A stretch of 64,000 nt of DNA from Burkholderiaceae bacterium (GTDB taxonomy: Bacteria; Pseudomonadota; Gammaproteobacteria; Burkholderiales; Burkholderiaceae_D). The translations under genes were made by a program, and so were the position numbers. Location: assembly GCA_018261755.1 (NCBI GenBank), contig JAGTRJ010000003.1, positions 42,480 to 106,479 on the forward strand, read 5' to 3'. Shown here piece by piece: positions 47,817-56,671 of this stretch; the first letter of the stretch is position 1; every line of letters begins with the position of its first letter. The notes under the pieces are model-generated. The model made no database searches, was not told the origin of the DNA, and saw only the letters and a program-made list of their open reading frames with translations.

Positions 47817-49156
47817 TGCGGCACTTCTGTTCAGGCATGCGCCGCGCGGCATCCCGGAATGGCCGCGCGCTGGGACTGGGGCTGGCGCTGTTGTCGCTGG
47901 TCTGCGTCAGCCTGACGCCGGTCGCCGCGCAAGCGAAAGCCAAGGCCAAGCCATCGGTCAAAAACCGCGCTGCTGCCGCACCGGCAGCATCCAAAGGCAG
48001 GGCTAAAAAAAGCAGGCTGAAACCGTTTGAAGCGGCCGCCGCCAGCAGCGGATCGCATCCTTCGGTGGATGCGCTACTGGCCGGCATCTACGCCAATCTC
48101 GCAGCCAGCCAACTGAAGGAAGCGACGGCGAAGGCGGATCGGCTGGTCGAGGCCTATCCGAAATTCTTCCCCGGTCACCTGATCCGCGGTGACTTACTGC
48201 TGATGCATGCACGGCCGGTTGCGACCGTGGGCGAGGCGCCGAACATGAACGGCAACAAGCTGCCGGAATTGCGGGCCGAAATGATGCAACGCTTGAAAGC
48301 GCTGCGCTACGCGCCCGATCCGGACCTGTTCCCGCGTGCTTTCGTGCAACTGCGCGCCGAAAACAAATTCGCCATCATGGTCGATACCGCGCATTCCCGC
48401 CTGTACCTGTATCAAAACAAGGGCGGCAAACTTGCGCTACTGAACCATTATTACATTTCGCACGGCAAACTGGGCGTCCACAAATTGCGCGAAGGCGATC
48501 AGAAAACTCCAGTCGGCCTATACCGCATCACCGGCAAGATGCCTCGCTCCAGCCTGCCGGATTTCTACGGCGCAGGTGCGTTGCCGCTGAACTATCCGAA
48601 CGAATGGGATCGGCTGCACAACCGCGGCGGTTCCGGCATCTGGTTGCACGGCATGCCGTCGGCCAGCTTCAGCCGACCGCCGCTGGCATCCGACGGCTGC
48701 GTCGCGCTGACCAATCCCGACATGGAAGTCTTGCTGTCGTCGCCGGATATCCGCACCGCGCCGGTCATCGTCAGCGACCATGTGCAGATGGTCAATGCCG
48801 CTGTCGTGAACCGCGATCGCAAGGCGGCTCACAAGATGCTCGAACAATGGCGGCGCGATGCCCAAAACGGCGACGTGCAGGTGCTGGCGCGAAATTATTC
48901 GGCCCAATTCAAGTCGGGCACCGGCGAGGATTTGCCGACATGGCTGGCGCGAAACTACACGCCGCCGCCCAGTGCAAACGCCACGGTCAAGCTGCGCGAT
49001 CTGGCGCTGTTCCACTATCCGGGCGAGAACAACCTGACAGTGGCCATTTTCACGCAGGATATCCAGTCCGGCAAAAGCGTGAACTCGATCCACCGCCGCC
49101 AGTACTGGGCCAAGGAAGGCACGAAGTGGAAAATCGTGCATGAAACCAAACTTTAG
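47816..49156 (+). CDS. L,D-transpeptidase (YkuD) with Cds6/NTF2-like C-terminus
   Basis: Forms 3-3 crosslinks or anchors proteins to peptidoglycan. The 446-residue protein has an N-terminal signal/TM ([20 protein letters not shown]) and a Lys/Ala-rich linker. The YkuD domain (about residues 180-320) has [12 protein letters not shown] and the catalytic [11 protein letters not shown] (His and Cys both present). A C-terminal about 100-residue NTF2-like domain ends [12 protein letters not shown]. It starts on the last base of the TPR gene stop, so translation is coupled. Confidence 0.9.
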   Translation: MRHFCSGMRRAASRNGRALGLGLALLSLVCVSLTPVAAQAKAKAKPSVKNRAAAAPAASKGRAKKSRLKPFEAAAASSGSHPSVDALLAGIYANLAASQLKEATAKADRLVEAYPKFFPGHLIRGDLLLMHARPVATVGEAPNMNGNKLPELRAEMMQRLKALRYAPDPDLFPRAFVQLRAENKFAIMVDTAHSRLYLYQNKGGKLALLNHYYISHGKLGVHKLREGDQKTPVGLYRITGKMPRSSLPDFYGAGALPLNYPNEWDRLHNRGGSGIWLHGMPSASFSRPPLASDGCVALTNPDMEVLLSSPDIRTAPVIVSDHVQMVNAAVVNRDRKAAHKMLEQWRRDAQNGDVQVLARNYSAQFKSGTGEDLPTWLARNYTPPPSANATVKLRDLALFHYPGENNLTVAIFTQDIQSGKSVNSIHRRQYWAKEGTKWKIVHETKL

Positions 49157-49165
49157 GAGTAAGCG

Positions 49166-49731
49166 ATGCCAACCCTGTTCCGCCGCCTTGCCGCGTTCGC
49201 GCTCGGCCTTGTACTCGCAGGCGCAAGCTGCCTAGCCATCGCAGCGGACAACCCACGCGTGAAACTGAAAACCGGCATGGGCGAAATCGTGCTCGAACTG
49301 TATCCGTCCAAGGCGCCGAAAAGCGTGGCCAACTTTCTGCAATACGTGAAGGATGGCCATACAACGGCACGGTCTTCCATCGCGTGATCAACAATTTCAT
49401 GATTCAGGGCGGCGGCTTCGACCAGGGCGGGCGGCAAAAACCGACGCGCGCGCCGATTCAAAACGAGGCCGCCAACGGCCTGAAGAACGGTGCCTACACC
49501 GTGGCGATGGCGCGCACGGCGGCGCCACATTCGGCCTCGGCGCAATTCTTCATCAACGTCAAGGATAACGGGTTCCTGGACTACCCGGGACAGGATGGCT
49601 GGGGCTATGCAGTCTTCGGCAAAGTCGTCAAAGGCGCCGACGTGGTCGATAAAATCAAACGCGTGCCGACCGGCAGGCAGGATGTGCCGCTGACGCCGGT
49701 AGTGATTGAATCCGCATCCATCATCAAATAA
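49166..49731 (+). pseudogene. ppiA: Periplasmic cyclophilin-type peptidyl-prolyl isomerase, frameshifted
   Basis: A signal peptide ([20 protein letters not shown]) and the cyclophilin N-terminus ([31 protein letters not shown]) are in one frame that ends at TGA 49387. The rest ([35 protein letters not shown]) is in another frame. The shift sits at 49360/49361: GGCCAT|ACAACGG lacks one T compared with GGCCATTACAACGG, which would give [15 protein letters not shown]. This is either a true single-base deletion or a sequencing error. No slippery sequence is seen at the break. Confidence 0.88.
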
Positions 49732-49778
49732 ACTATTGCCTTCGAACCAATCATTTCAATTTCACCACAAGGAAAACC

Positions 49779-50267
49779 ATGGCTGTCCTGTTCACCACCA
49801 ATCTCGGCAACATCAAGCTCGAACTAAACGCAGAAAAAGCGCCGAAGACTGTCGAAAACTTCCTCAACTATGTGCGTTCCGGTCACTATGACGGCACGAT
49901 TTTCCATCGCGTGATTGACGGCTTCATGATCCAGGGCGGCGGCTTTGCTTCCGGCATGGCGCAAAAGTCGACTCAGGCGCCGGTTGAAAACGAAGCGAAA
50001 AACGGCTTGCACAATGACATGTACACGATCGCGATGGCGCGCACGTCCGATCCGCACTCCGCATCGGCGCAATTCTTCATCAACGTCAACGACAACCACT
50101 TCCTGAACTACCCGGGCCAAGATGGCTGGGGCTACTGCGTATTCGGCGAAGTGGTCGAAGGCACCGACGTGGTGGACAAGATCAAGGGCGTGAAAACCAC
50201 CCGCGCTGGCATGCATGCCGACGTGCCGGTGGAAGACGTCGTGATCGAGAAAGCGGAAATCGTCTGA
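49779..50267 (+). CDS. ppiB: Cytoplasmic peptidyl-prolyl cis-trans isomerase B
   Basis: A 162-residue cyclophilin with an intact fold: [65 protein letters not shown]. No signal peptide. It is close in sequence to the damaged upstream gene, which is its exported paralogue, and may be read from the same transcript. GGAAAACC precedes the ATG. Confidence 0.97.
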   Translation: MAVLFTTNLGNIKLELNAEKAPKTVENFLNYVRSGHYDGTIFHRVIDGFMIQGGGFASGMAQKSTQAPVENEAKNGLHNDMYTIAMARTSDPHSASAQFFINVNDNHFLNYPGQDGWGYCVFGEVVEGTDVVDKIKGVKTTRAGMHADVPVEDVVIEKAEIV

Positions 50268-50282
50268 GTCATCCGCAAGACC

Positions 50283-51065
50283 ATGACAGGAATAACCCCG
50301 CAAGCGCAACCAGAACCGGTTGCGCTTTTCATTTCCGACCTGCACCTGCACCCGTCGTGCCCGAAAACGGCACAGGCGTTTCATGCATTCCTGCGCGGCC
50401 CGGCACGACAGACGCAACAGTTGTTCCTGCTGGGCGACATCTTCGAATCCTGGGCCGGCGACGACGATCTGGCCACGCCGTGGAACCGGGAAATCTGCGA
50501 TGCGATCCGCGCCGTCAGCGATGCTGGCGTGGAAATCGGCTGGATCGGCGGCAACCGTGATTTTCTGGTCGGCAAGAAATTCGCGCGCGAGGCCGGATTT
50601 TCACTGCTGGCCGACCCGCATGTGGTCACGCTGGCCGGCCAGCGCATCGTGCTCACGCACGGCGACGCGCTCTGCACCGATGATGTCGGCTACATGGCGT
50701 TCCGCGCCAAGGTACGCAACACGCTGGCGCAAAAGCTGTTTCTGGCAATGCCGCTGTCCAAGCGCAAAAGCATCATCGAAGGCATGCGCAGCGACAGCGT
50801 GGCGGCACAAAAAGCCAAGACCAGTGCCATCATGGACGTGAATGCCGGCGCGGTCGACGAACTGTTCGCGCAAACCGGAGCGGAAGTGATGATCCACGGC
50901 CACACGCACCGTCCGGCGCGACACGATTTGGCCGATGGCAAGCGCACGCGCCACGTGCTGACCGACTGGGATGCCGATTCCAAACCCGAACGCGGCGGCT
51001 GGCTGGCGCTGTTTTCCGATGGCACGCTGCGCCGGTTCGACATCAAGGGTCGGATGGTCACCTGA
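50283..51065 (+). CDS. lpxH: UDP-2,3-diacylglucosamine diphosphatase
   Basis: Hydrolyses UDP-diacylglucosamine to lipid X in lipid A synthesis. The 260-residue calcineurin-like phosphoesterase has FISDLHLHPS, LLGDIFESWAGDDD, GGNRDFLVG, LTHGDALCTDD and IHGHTHRPA, a full set of Mn ligands. It begins 15 nt after ppiB, the ppiB-lpxH pairing being common in beta- and gammaproteobacteria. Confidence 0.96.
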   Translation: MTGITPQAQPEPVALFISDLHLHPSCPKTAQAFHAFLRGPARQTQQLFLLGDIFESWAGDDDLATPWNREICDAIRAVSDAGVEIGWIGGNRDFLVGKKFAREAGFSLLADPHVVTLAGQRIVLTHGDALCTDDVGYMAFRAKVRNTLAQKLFLAMPLSKRKSIIEGMRSDSVAAQKAKTSAIMDVNAGAVDELFAQTGAEVMIHGHTHRPARHDLADGKRTRHVLTDWDADSKPERGGWLALFSDGTLRRFDIKGRMVT

Positions 51066-51130
51066 GCGCCCATTTCCCGCCAGTACAGTGAGCGCCGATT
51101 GACGTTTACCCGGCGCGCCGCAAAAAAACA

Positions 51131-51250
51131 GCGGGGTATGTATCCCAAACACCCCGCCAGGCCACATATTTGCTGGCTGTTTTTAAATACTGGCGGGAGT
51201 ATATTTTTTGGCCTTAATGACCGAAACGGTCATTTGAGTCAGTTATTTTG
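51131..51250 (+). repeat. Dispersed intergenic palindromic element, copy 9 (full length)
   Basis: GCGGGGTATG, CCCAAACACCCCGCC, AGGCCACATATTTGCTGGC, TGTTTTTAA, core ATACT-GGCGGG-AGTAT (51187-51202), ATATTTTTTGGCCTTAATGACC, an inner hairpin AATGACC-GAAAC-GGTCATT and a final GTCAGTTATTTTG. It lies between convergent lpxH and ppk2. The remaining 51251-51402 holds nothing I recognise. Confidence 0.9.
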
Positions 51251-51402
51251 ACTGCCGCGGACAGGCCAAGGCGCGGACCAGCGGCATCAAGCGACCGTAC
51301 GCTGCGCGGCGAGAGGCGGCAAATCGGCGCAAAGCCGGCACCGGCGCGTCTGAAGAGCCCGACCAGACACAGCCACCCCGCACAGCCAGACACACAAAAC
51401 GC

Positions 51403-52272
51403 TTACTTGGCCAGCTGCTTGCGGATTTCCTTCAGTTCGGCCAGCCGCGCCGCATCGAGCTGCGGGTATTCCATCGGCAATTTCTTCAGCGTTTCGACAA
51501 TGATTTCAGACACGATCAGCCGCGCGTTTTCCTTGTCGTCCGCCGGCACGATGTACCACGGCGCTTCCCTGGTGCTGGTGGCGGCGATGCAATCCTCATA
51601 CGCCAGCATGTAATCGTCCCAGTACTGGCGTTCCTCGATGTCGGCCAGCGAGAATTTCCAGTTCTTGTTCGGTTCGTCGATGCGCGCCAGAAAGCGCTTG
51701 CGCTGTTCTTCCTTCGACAGATGGAGGAAGAATTTGATGATGCGCGTGCCGTTCCGGTGCAGATGCTGTTCCTGCTCGACTATCGAGCGATAGCGGTCGT
51801 GCCAGATGTTGCGTTTGTTGAGCAAGCCATTCGGAATGCGCTGTCCGTGCAGGATTTCCGGATGCACGCGCACGATCAGCACTTCCTCGTAATACGAACG
51901 GTTGAAAATGCCAATCCGTCCGCGCTCTGGCAGGCATTGAGTCGTGCGCCACAGGAAATCATGATCGAGGTCAGTCGCGCTCGGATGCTTGAAGCTGTAC
52001 ACTTGGCACCCCTGCGGATTCACGCCCGACATCACATGCTGGATCACGCCATCCTTGCCGGCCGCATCCATCGCCTGAAACACCAGCAGCAGCGAATAGC
52101 GATCATCGGCATACAGCAGCCGTTGCAGTGAACTCAGTTCCTCGACCTGCCCGGCCAGCAGCTTGCGGTATTCCGCCTTCGAACCATAAAACGGTTCCAC
52201 CAGCGTCGGCCTGTTCTTGAGCCGCACTTTCTTGCCCTGTGCTGCCCTGAAAACCTTGAAATCGATATTCAT
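51403..52272 (-). CDS. ppk2: Polyphosphate kinase 2 family protein
   Basis: PPK2 enzymes phosphorylate nucleotides with polyphosphate. The 289-residue single-domain protein has Walker A MDAAGKDG, the lid-like [21 protein letters not shown] and [21 protein letters not shown], and [15 protein letters not shown]. The long form with N-terminal [19 protein letters not shown] resembles class III or the PPK2 subgroup acting on AMP/ADP; substrate class is inference. Same strand as and 44 nt after cysE. Confidence 0.93.
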   Translation of the reverse strand: MNIDFKVFRAAQGKKVRLKNRPTLVEPFYGSKAEYRKLLAGQVEELSSLQRLLYADDRYSLLLVFQAMDAAGKDGVIQHVMSGVNPQGCQVYSFKHPSATDLDHDFLWRTTQCLPERGRIGIFNRSYYEEVLIVRVHPEILHGQRIPNGLLNKRNIWHDRYRSIVEQEQHLHRNGTRIIKFFLHLSKEEQRKRFLARIDEPNKNWKFSLADIEERQYWDDYMLAYEDCIAATSTREAPWYIVPADDKENARLIVSEIIVETLKKLPMEYPQLDAARLAELKEIRKQLAK

Positions 52273-52316
52273 GCCGCCTCCTTACGGCCAAGCGCCGTCA
52301 CCCATGGTCAAAAACG

Positions 52317-53069
52317 TCAATGCACCAGCTTGCTGAACTTCTCCAGGTCGAACCGGATGTCTTCCGGCAGTTTCTCATGCGCGATGCCAGCCTTTTCCAG
52401 CGCCGCAGTCAGAATCTTGATTTGCTGATCCTGCGCCGCGGCATGGTTGATCAGCCCCTGCAGCGCCTTGATCAACGGGTCGTCCAGATCGGGCGTGATG
52501 CCATACGACGAAAACACCCGCGTGGCGGCATCATCGCCGCTGCTCGCGTGTTCTTCTTTCAGGATGATGCGCGCCGGATTGCCGACCGCGGTCGCGCACG
52601 GCGGCACTTCTTTCAGCACCACTGCATTCGAACCGACCTTCGCATTCTCACCAACGGTGAACGCGCCCAGCACCTTGGCGCCGGCGCCGATGATCACGCC
52701 CGCCGCCAGCGTCGGATGGCGTTTCTTGCCTTTCGACAGCGACGTGCCGCCCAGCGTCACGCCCTGATAGATGGTGCAGTCGTCGCCGATTTCCGCCGTT
52801 TCGCCAATCACCACGCCAAAGCCGTGATCGATGAACACCCGCCTGCCGATGACAGCGCCCGGATGGATTTCAATCCCGGTCAGCACGCGGCCGATGTGCG
52901 ACATGAAACGCCCGAGCCACTTCATGCCATGCGTCCAGCACCAGCGCGCCGCCCGATGAATCGCGATCGCTTGCAGGCCGGGATAGCAGGTCAGCACTTC
53001 CCATGCGGTTCGTGCCGCCGGGTCGCGCTTGATGATGCTGGCGATGTCTTCGCGAAGCTGGGGAAACAT
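52317..53069 (-). CDS. cysE: Serine O-acetyltransferase
   Basis: Acetylates serine for cysteine synthesis. The 250-residue protein begins [13 protein letters not shown] and has the left-handed beta-helix hexapeptide repeats with [29 protein letters not shown]. The catalytic His and Asp are in the usual places, and the C-terminal tail is extended and helical. Its first 200 nt are overlapped in a different frame by the read-through tail of rlmB. Confidence 0.95.
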   Translation of the reverse strand: MFPQLREDIASIIKRDPAARTAWEVLTCYPGLQAIAIHRAARWCWTHGMKWLGRFMSHIGRVLTGIEIHPGAVIGRRVFIDHGFGVVIGETAEIGDDCTIYQGVTLGGTSLSKGKKRHPTLAAGVIIGAGAKVLGAFTVGENAKVGSNAVVLKEVPPCATAVGNPARIILKEEHASSGDDAATRVFSSYGITPDLDDPLIKALQGLINHAAAQDQQIKILTAALEKAGIAHEKLPEDIRFDLEKFSKLVH

Positions 53070-53829
53070 GGTAATGCCTGTGAAATCCGAAAATAAAGAG
53101 TCCACGCTGCCTCTTCGCCTCGTACAGGCACACGCCGGAAGCGACCGACACATTCAGGCTTTCGACCGCGCCCGCCATCGGAATGCTGACCAGAATGTCG
53201 CAGGTTTCGCGCGTCAGCCGCCGCATGCCTTCGCCTTCGGAGCCCATCACCAGCGCCACGCCGCCGGCGAAATCGGCCTCGTACAGGCTTTTGTCGGCAT
53301 CGTCAGTCGTGCCAATTACCCAGATGTCGCGCTCCTTCAAATCACGCAAGGTGCGTGCCAGATTGGTGACGGTAATGTACGGCACGGTATCGGCCGCGCC
53401 GCTGGCCACCTTGACCGCAGTCGCATTCAGTCCGACCGCCTTGTCGCGCGGCGCAATCACCGCGTGCGCGCCGGCACCGTCAGCCACGCGCAGGCAGGCG
53501 CCAAGATTGTGCGGATCGGTAATACCATCGAGCACCAGCAACAACGGCGGGCCTTCAATTGCATCCAGCAGTTCATCCAGATTGCGCGCAAGCGACAGCG
53601 GTGCCGCTTGCGCCACCACCCCCTGATGGCGGCGGGTGCCGACCATGTTGTTCAGCCGCGTATCATCCGCCTGAATCACGCGCACGTTCGCTGCTTTCGC
53701 CGCCTGCAGCAAATCCTGCATGCGCCGATCTGTGCGCTCCGCATCGACATAAATTTCCTCGACCGACGACGCCTCATGGCGCAGGCGGGAAGTCACGGCA
53801 TGGAAGCCAAAAATTAGTTTACTTTTCAT
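52870..53829 (-). CDS. rlmB: 23S rRNA (guanosine-2'-O-)-methyltransferase RlmB with stop loss
   Basis: Methylates G2251 of 23S rRNA. The SPOUT protein has the N-terminal substrate-binding domain ([21 protein letters not shown]) and catalytic knot motifs [40 protein letters not shown] and [29 protein letters not shown]. Related proteins end at about 243 residues, right after this last motif. Here no stop occurs and the frame runs 76 more codons, of low-complexity character, through the first 200 nt of cysE. The start ATG overlaps the rnr TGA (ATGA). Confidence 0.88.
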   Translation of the reverse strand: MKSKLIFGFHAVTSRLRHEASSVEEIYVDAERTDRRMQDLLQAAKAANVRVIQADDTRLNNMVGTRRHQGVVAQAAPLSLARNLDELLDAIEGPPLLLVLDGITDPHNLGACLRVADGAGAHAVIAPRDKAVGLNATAVKVASGAADTVPYITVTNLARTLRDLKERDIWVIGTTDDADKSLYEADFAGGVALVMGSEGEGMRRLTRETCDILVSIPMAGAVESLNVSVASGVCLYEAKRQRGLFIFGFHRHYHVSPASRRHRQHHQARPGGTNRMGSADLLSRPASDRDSSGGALVLDAWHEVARAFHVAHRPRADRD

Positions 53830-56167
53830 TTGCGTTTTTTCTTTTTTTGCTGCACAGCAGACCGCCGGTCTGCCACATTTTCTTTCACTTTTCCAGCACG
53901 CTGCCTGTCGCCACCCTTGCCGGACTGCCGGAACGCTTCCTTCGGCGTTTCAACCTGATAGACCCTGGCGCGCGACGGCGTTTTCTCGTACAGCACTTCG
54001 CTGCGAGCCTTGCCCTTGCGCCCGTTGACGCCCGGTTCCTCGACCAGCCGCAAATCGATGCGGCGCGCATCCAGATCGACCCGGCTGACCTGCACCGTCA
54101 CGCGGTCGGTCAGTCGGAAACGCTTGCCGGTGCGTTCTCCGCGCAACTCATGCCGTGCTTCATCGTACTGGAAATAATCGCCGCCCAGCTCACTGATGTG
54201 CACCATCCCTTCGATGAACATTTCGTCGAGCTGCACGAAAATACCGAACGTGGTCACAGCGGACACCGTGCCAGTGAAATGCTCGCCCAGTTTATCGCGG
54301 ATGAAATAGCACTTCAGCCATGCCTCGACATCGCGCGAAGCCTCGTCGGCACGGCGCTCGTTTGCCGAGCAATGGATGCCAAGCGCATCCCAGATGGTCA
54401 TTTCCGATTCCGGCTTGGCTTTGCCTTCGGCCTTGTCCTTCAACTGCTGCTTTTTCACCTGCGGCGATACCATCGTATTCAACGTGCTGGTTTCGATACC
54501 CTTCGGCTCATAGCGCTTGCCCTGCAAAATAGCCTTGATCGCGCGGTGTGTCAGCAAATCCGGATAGCGGCGGATCGGGCTGGTGAAGTGCGTGTACGCC
54601 TCATACGCCAGACCGAAGTGGCCGATGTTGTCCGGGCTGTATACCGCCTGCTGCATTGAACGCAGCATCATCGTCTGTATCAGGACCGAATCCGGCCGCT
54701 GCTGCACCTTGCCCATCAATTCGGCGTAATCCGACGGCGCCGGGTTGTCGCCGCCGCCCAATGTCAAGCCGGCCTGCTGCAAGAACGCTTTCAGTTGCGT
54801 CAGCCGCTCGACCGTCGGCCCGGCATGGATGCGGAAAGTTCCCGGCTGCGAATGGCGCTGCAACAAGTCGGCCGCGCACACGTTCGCCGCCAGTCGGTCA
54901 TCTCAAAATCGATCGCGCCGCGCTTTTCGCGCGCCTGATGCAGCACACGGAACAACTCGTACAAATCCAGCAGATGCGGCACCAGATCCTTGCGTCTGGT
55001 CGCTTCCAGCCCCTTGGTGTTGCCCAGGATCGCCGCCACCTCGGTATACGTCAGGCGCGCTGCCGAATGGATCACCGCCGGATAAAACTGGTAAGCCGTC
55101 ACCTCGCCGGTAGCGGTAATCACCGCATCGCACACCAGCGTCAGCCGATCGACCGCCGGATTCAGCGAACACAGGCCGTTCGACAGTTTTTCCGGCAGCA
55201 TCGGAATCACACGACGCGGGAAATAGACCGACGTGCTGCGCTTCAACGCCTCCTGATCCAGTGCATCATTCGGCTGCACGTAATGGCTGACATCGGCAAT
55301 CGCCACGATCAGGCGGAAGCCGCTGCCGCGTCCAATTTTCACCTGTTCGCAATACACGGCATCATCAAAATCGCGCGCATCCTCGCCGTCGATTGTCACC
55401 AGCGGAACGTCGCGCAGATCGACCCGATCGGCCAGATCAGCCGCCAGCACTTCGGATGGCAGCTTGGCCGCCAGATCCAGCGTCGCCGGTGGAAAAATAT
55501 GCGGCACGCCAAATTTGCGCACCGCGATTTCAATTTCGATGCCGGGATCGTCGATGTTGCCCAGCACTTCTTCCATCTTGCCGATCGGCTGCGTATAACG
55601 CGACGGCTGCTCGATTAGCCTGACGCTGACCACCTGTCCGTGCTTCGCCTTGCCGGGCGAGCCGGACAGCAGGATGTCCTGATTGATGCGCCGATCTTCG
55701 GGCGCAATCACCCAGACGCCATTTTCGTTCAGCAGGCGGCCGATGACATGAGTATTGGCGCGGCTAATGACTTCGACAATCGTGCCTTCCGGCCGACCGC
55801 GCCGGTCGGCGCCGACGATACGCACCTGCACGCGATCGCCATGCAGCACCTTGCGCATTTCGCCTTCGGGCAGAAAGATGTCTTCCCCGCCCTGATCCGG
55901 AATCAGGAAGCCGTAGCCATCGATATGGCTGCTAACGCGGCCGGGGATGAAATCATGCTGGTTGATCAGCTGGTACTGGCCGCTGGCGTCTTTTCTGATC
56001 TGGCCATCGCGCTCCATCGCCGCCAGGCGGCGCGTCAGGCCTTCCATCTCGCGCGGCTTGACGCCAAGCGCGAGTGACATTGCGTGCGCGTCGTATTTCG
56101 ATTTGTCGGCGCGCAACAAGCCGAGAATGTCTTCACGGCTGGGAATAGGGTACGGATATCGGTTCAA
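53826..56167 (-). pseudogene. rnr: Ribonuclease R, broken by an internal deletion and frameshift
   Basis: RNase R is a processive 3'-5' exonuclease for structured RNA. The N-terminal frame (from TTG 56167, AAGGAA upstream) has the helix-turn-helix, cold-shock domains and the first RNB half with DGEDARDFDDAV. It reads to RGAIDFE at about 54900, then leaves frame. The C-terminal part resumes as LAANVCAADLLQRH and carries HFTSPIRRYPDLLTHRA, the S1 domain and a basic tail ending KKKKRK. About 34 conserved residues between FE and LAAN are missing (net loss near 95 nt, not a multiple of three). Confidence 0.85.
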
Positions 56168-56370
56168 ATGTTTCCTTGGTAGTTGGCAAGGATGGATGCG
56201 AAGCGGATTGTCGCACAGCGCAGGGGAAAATACCCTCCTAACCGGCAACATGCGCTTCTTAAAAAATGATGTTTGACTTCCTGCGATTTTGCGCTATAAT
56301 TTCGTTCTTCGCATCGCTTGGTTCTGTTTTTCTCAGCCACCAAGCTGCTATGATAGCAGATGCTTGAAAT

Positions 56371-56455
56371 GCCCACGTGGCGGAATTGGTAGACGCGCAT
56401 GGTTCAGGTCCATGTGCCGCGAGGTGTGGGGGTTCAAATCCCTCCGTGGGCACCA
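56371..56455 (+). tRNA. tRNA-Leu(CAG)
   Basis: An 85-nt class II tRNA. Acceptor arms GCCCACG/CGTGGGC, a D arm with GGTAGACGC, anticodon stem CATGG/CCATG around loop TTCAGGT (anticodon CAG), a long variable arm TGCCGCGAGGTGTG, T loop GTTCAAATC, and an encoded ACCA end. It reads CUG codons. Confidence 0.97.
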
Positions 56456-56489
56456 CCACTTTTTAAGTGGTTGATTCCAGCAAGAAGCA

Positions 56490-56552
56490 AAAAAGGCTTT
56501 CTTATGGTCAGCGTAACGCACTTTGTTACGTTGATTATCAGAAAGCCTTTTT
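56490..56552 (+). terminator. Long hairpin, 28-nt arms, downstream of tRNA-Leu
   Basis: Arms 56490-56517 and 56525-56552 pair at 27 of 28 positions, three of them as G-U only in plus-strand RNA, with a 7-nt loop GCACTTT. The base is AAAAAGGC/GCCTTTTT followed by GTTT, as in an intrinsic terminator, but the stem is about twice the usual length. It lies between tRNA-Leu and the convergent PBP gene. Confidence 0.75.
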
Positions 56553-56671
56553 GTTTATGCCGTCCGGCGAGTGGCAATCGAACTCAAATGCACTGCGCCT
56601 GAATGCAATACGCGTTTGCCAGCCGGCCTTTCATGTCCCGGCCAATCGCAGGGCATGCACCAACGACGTTC

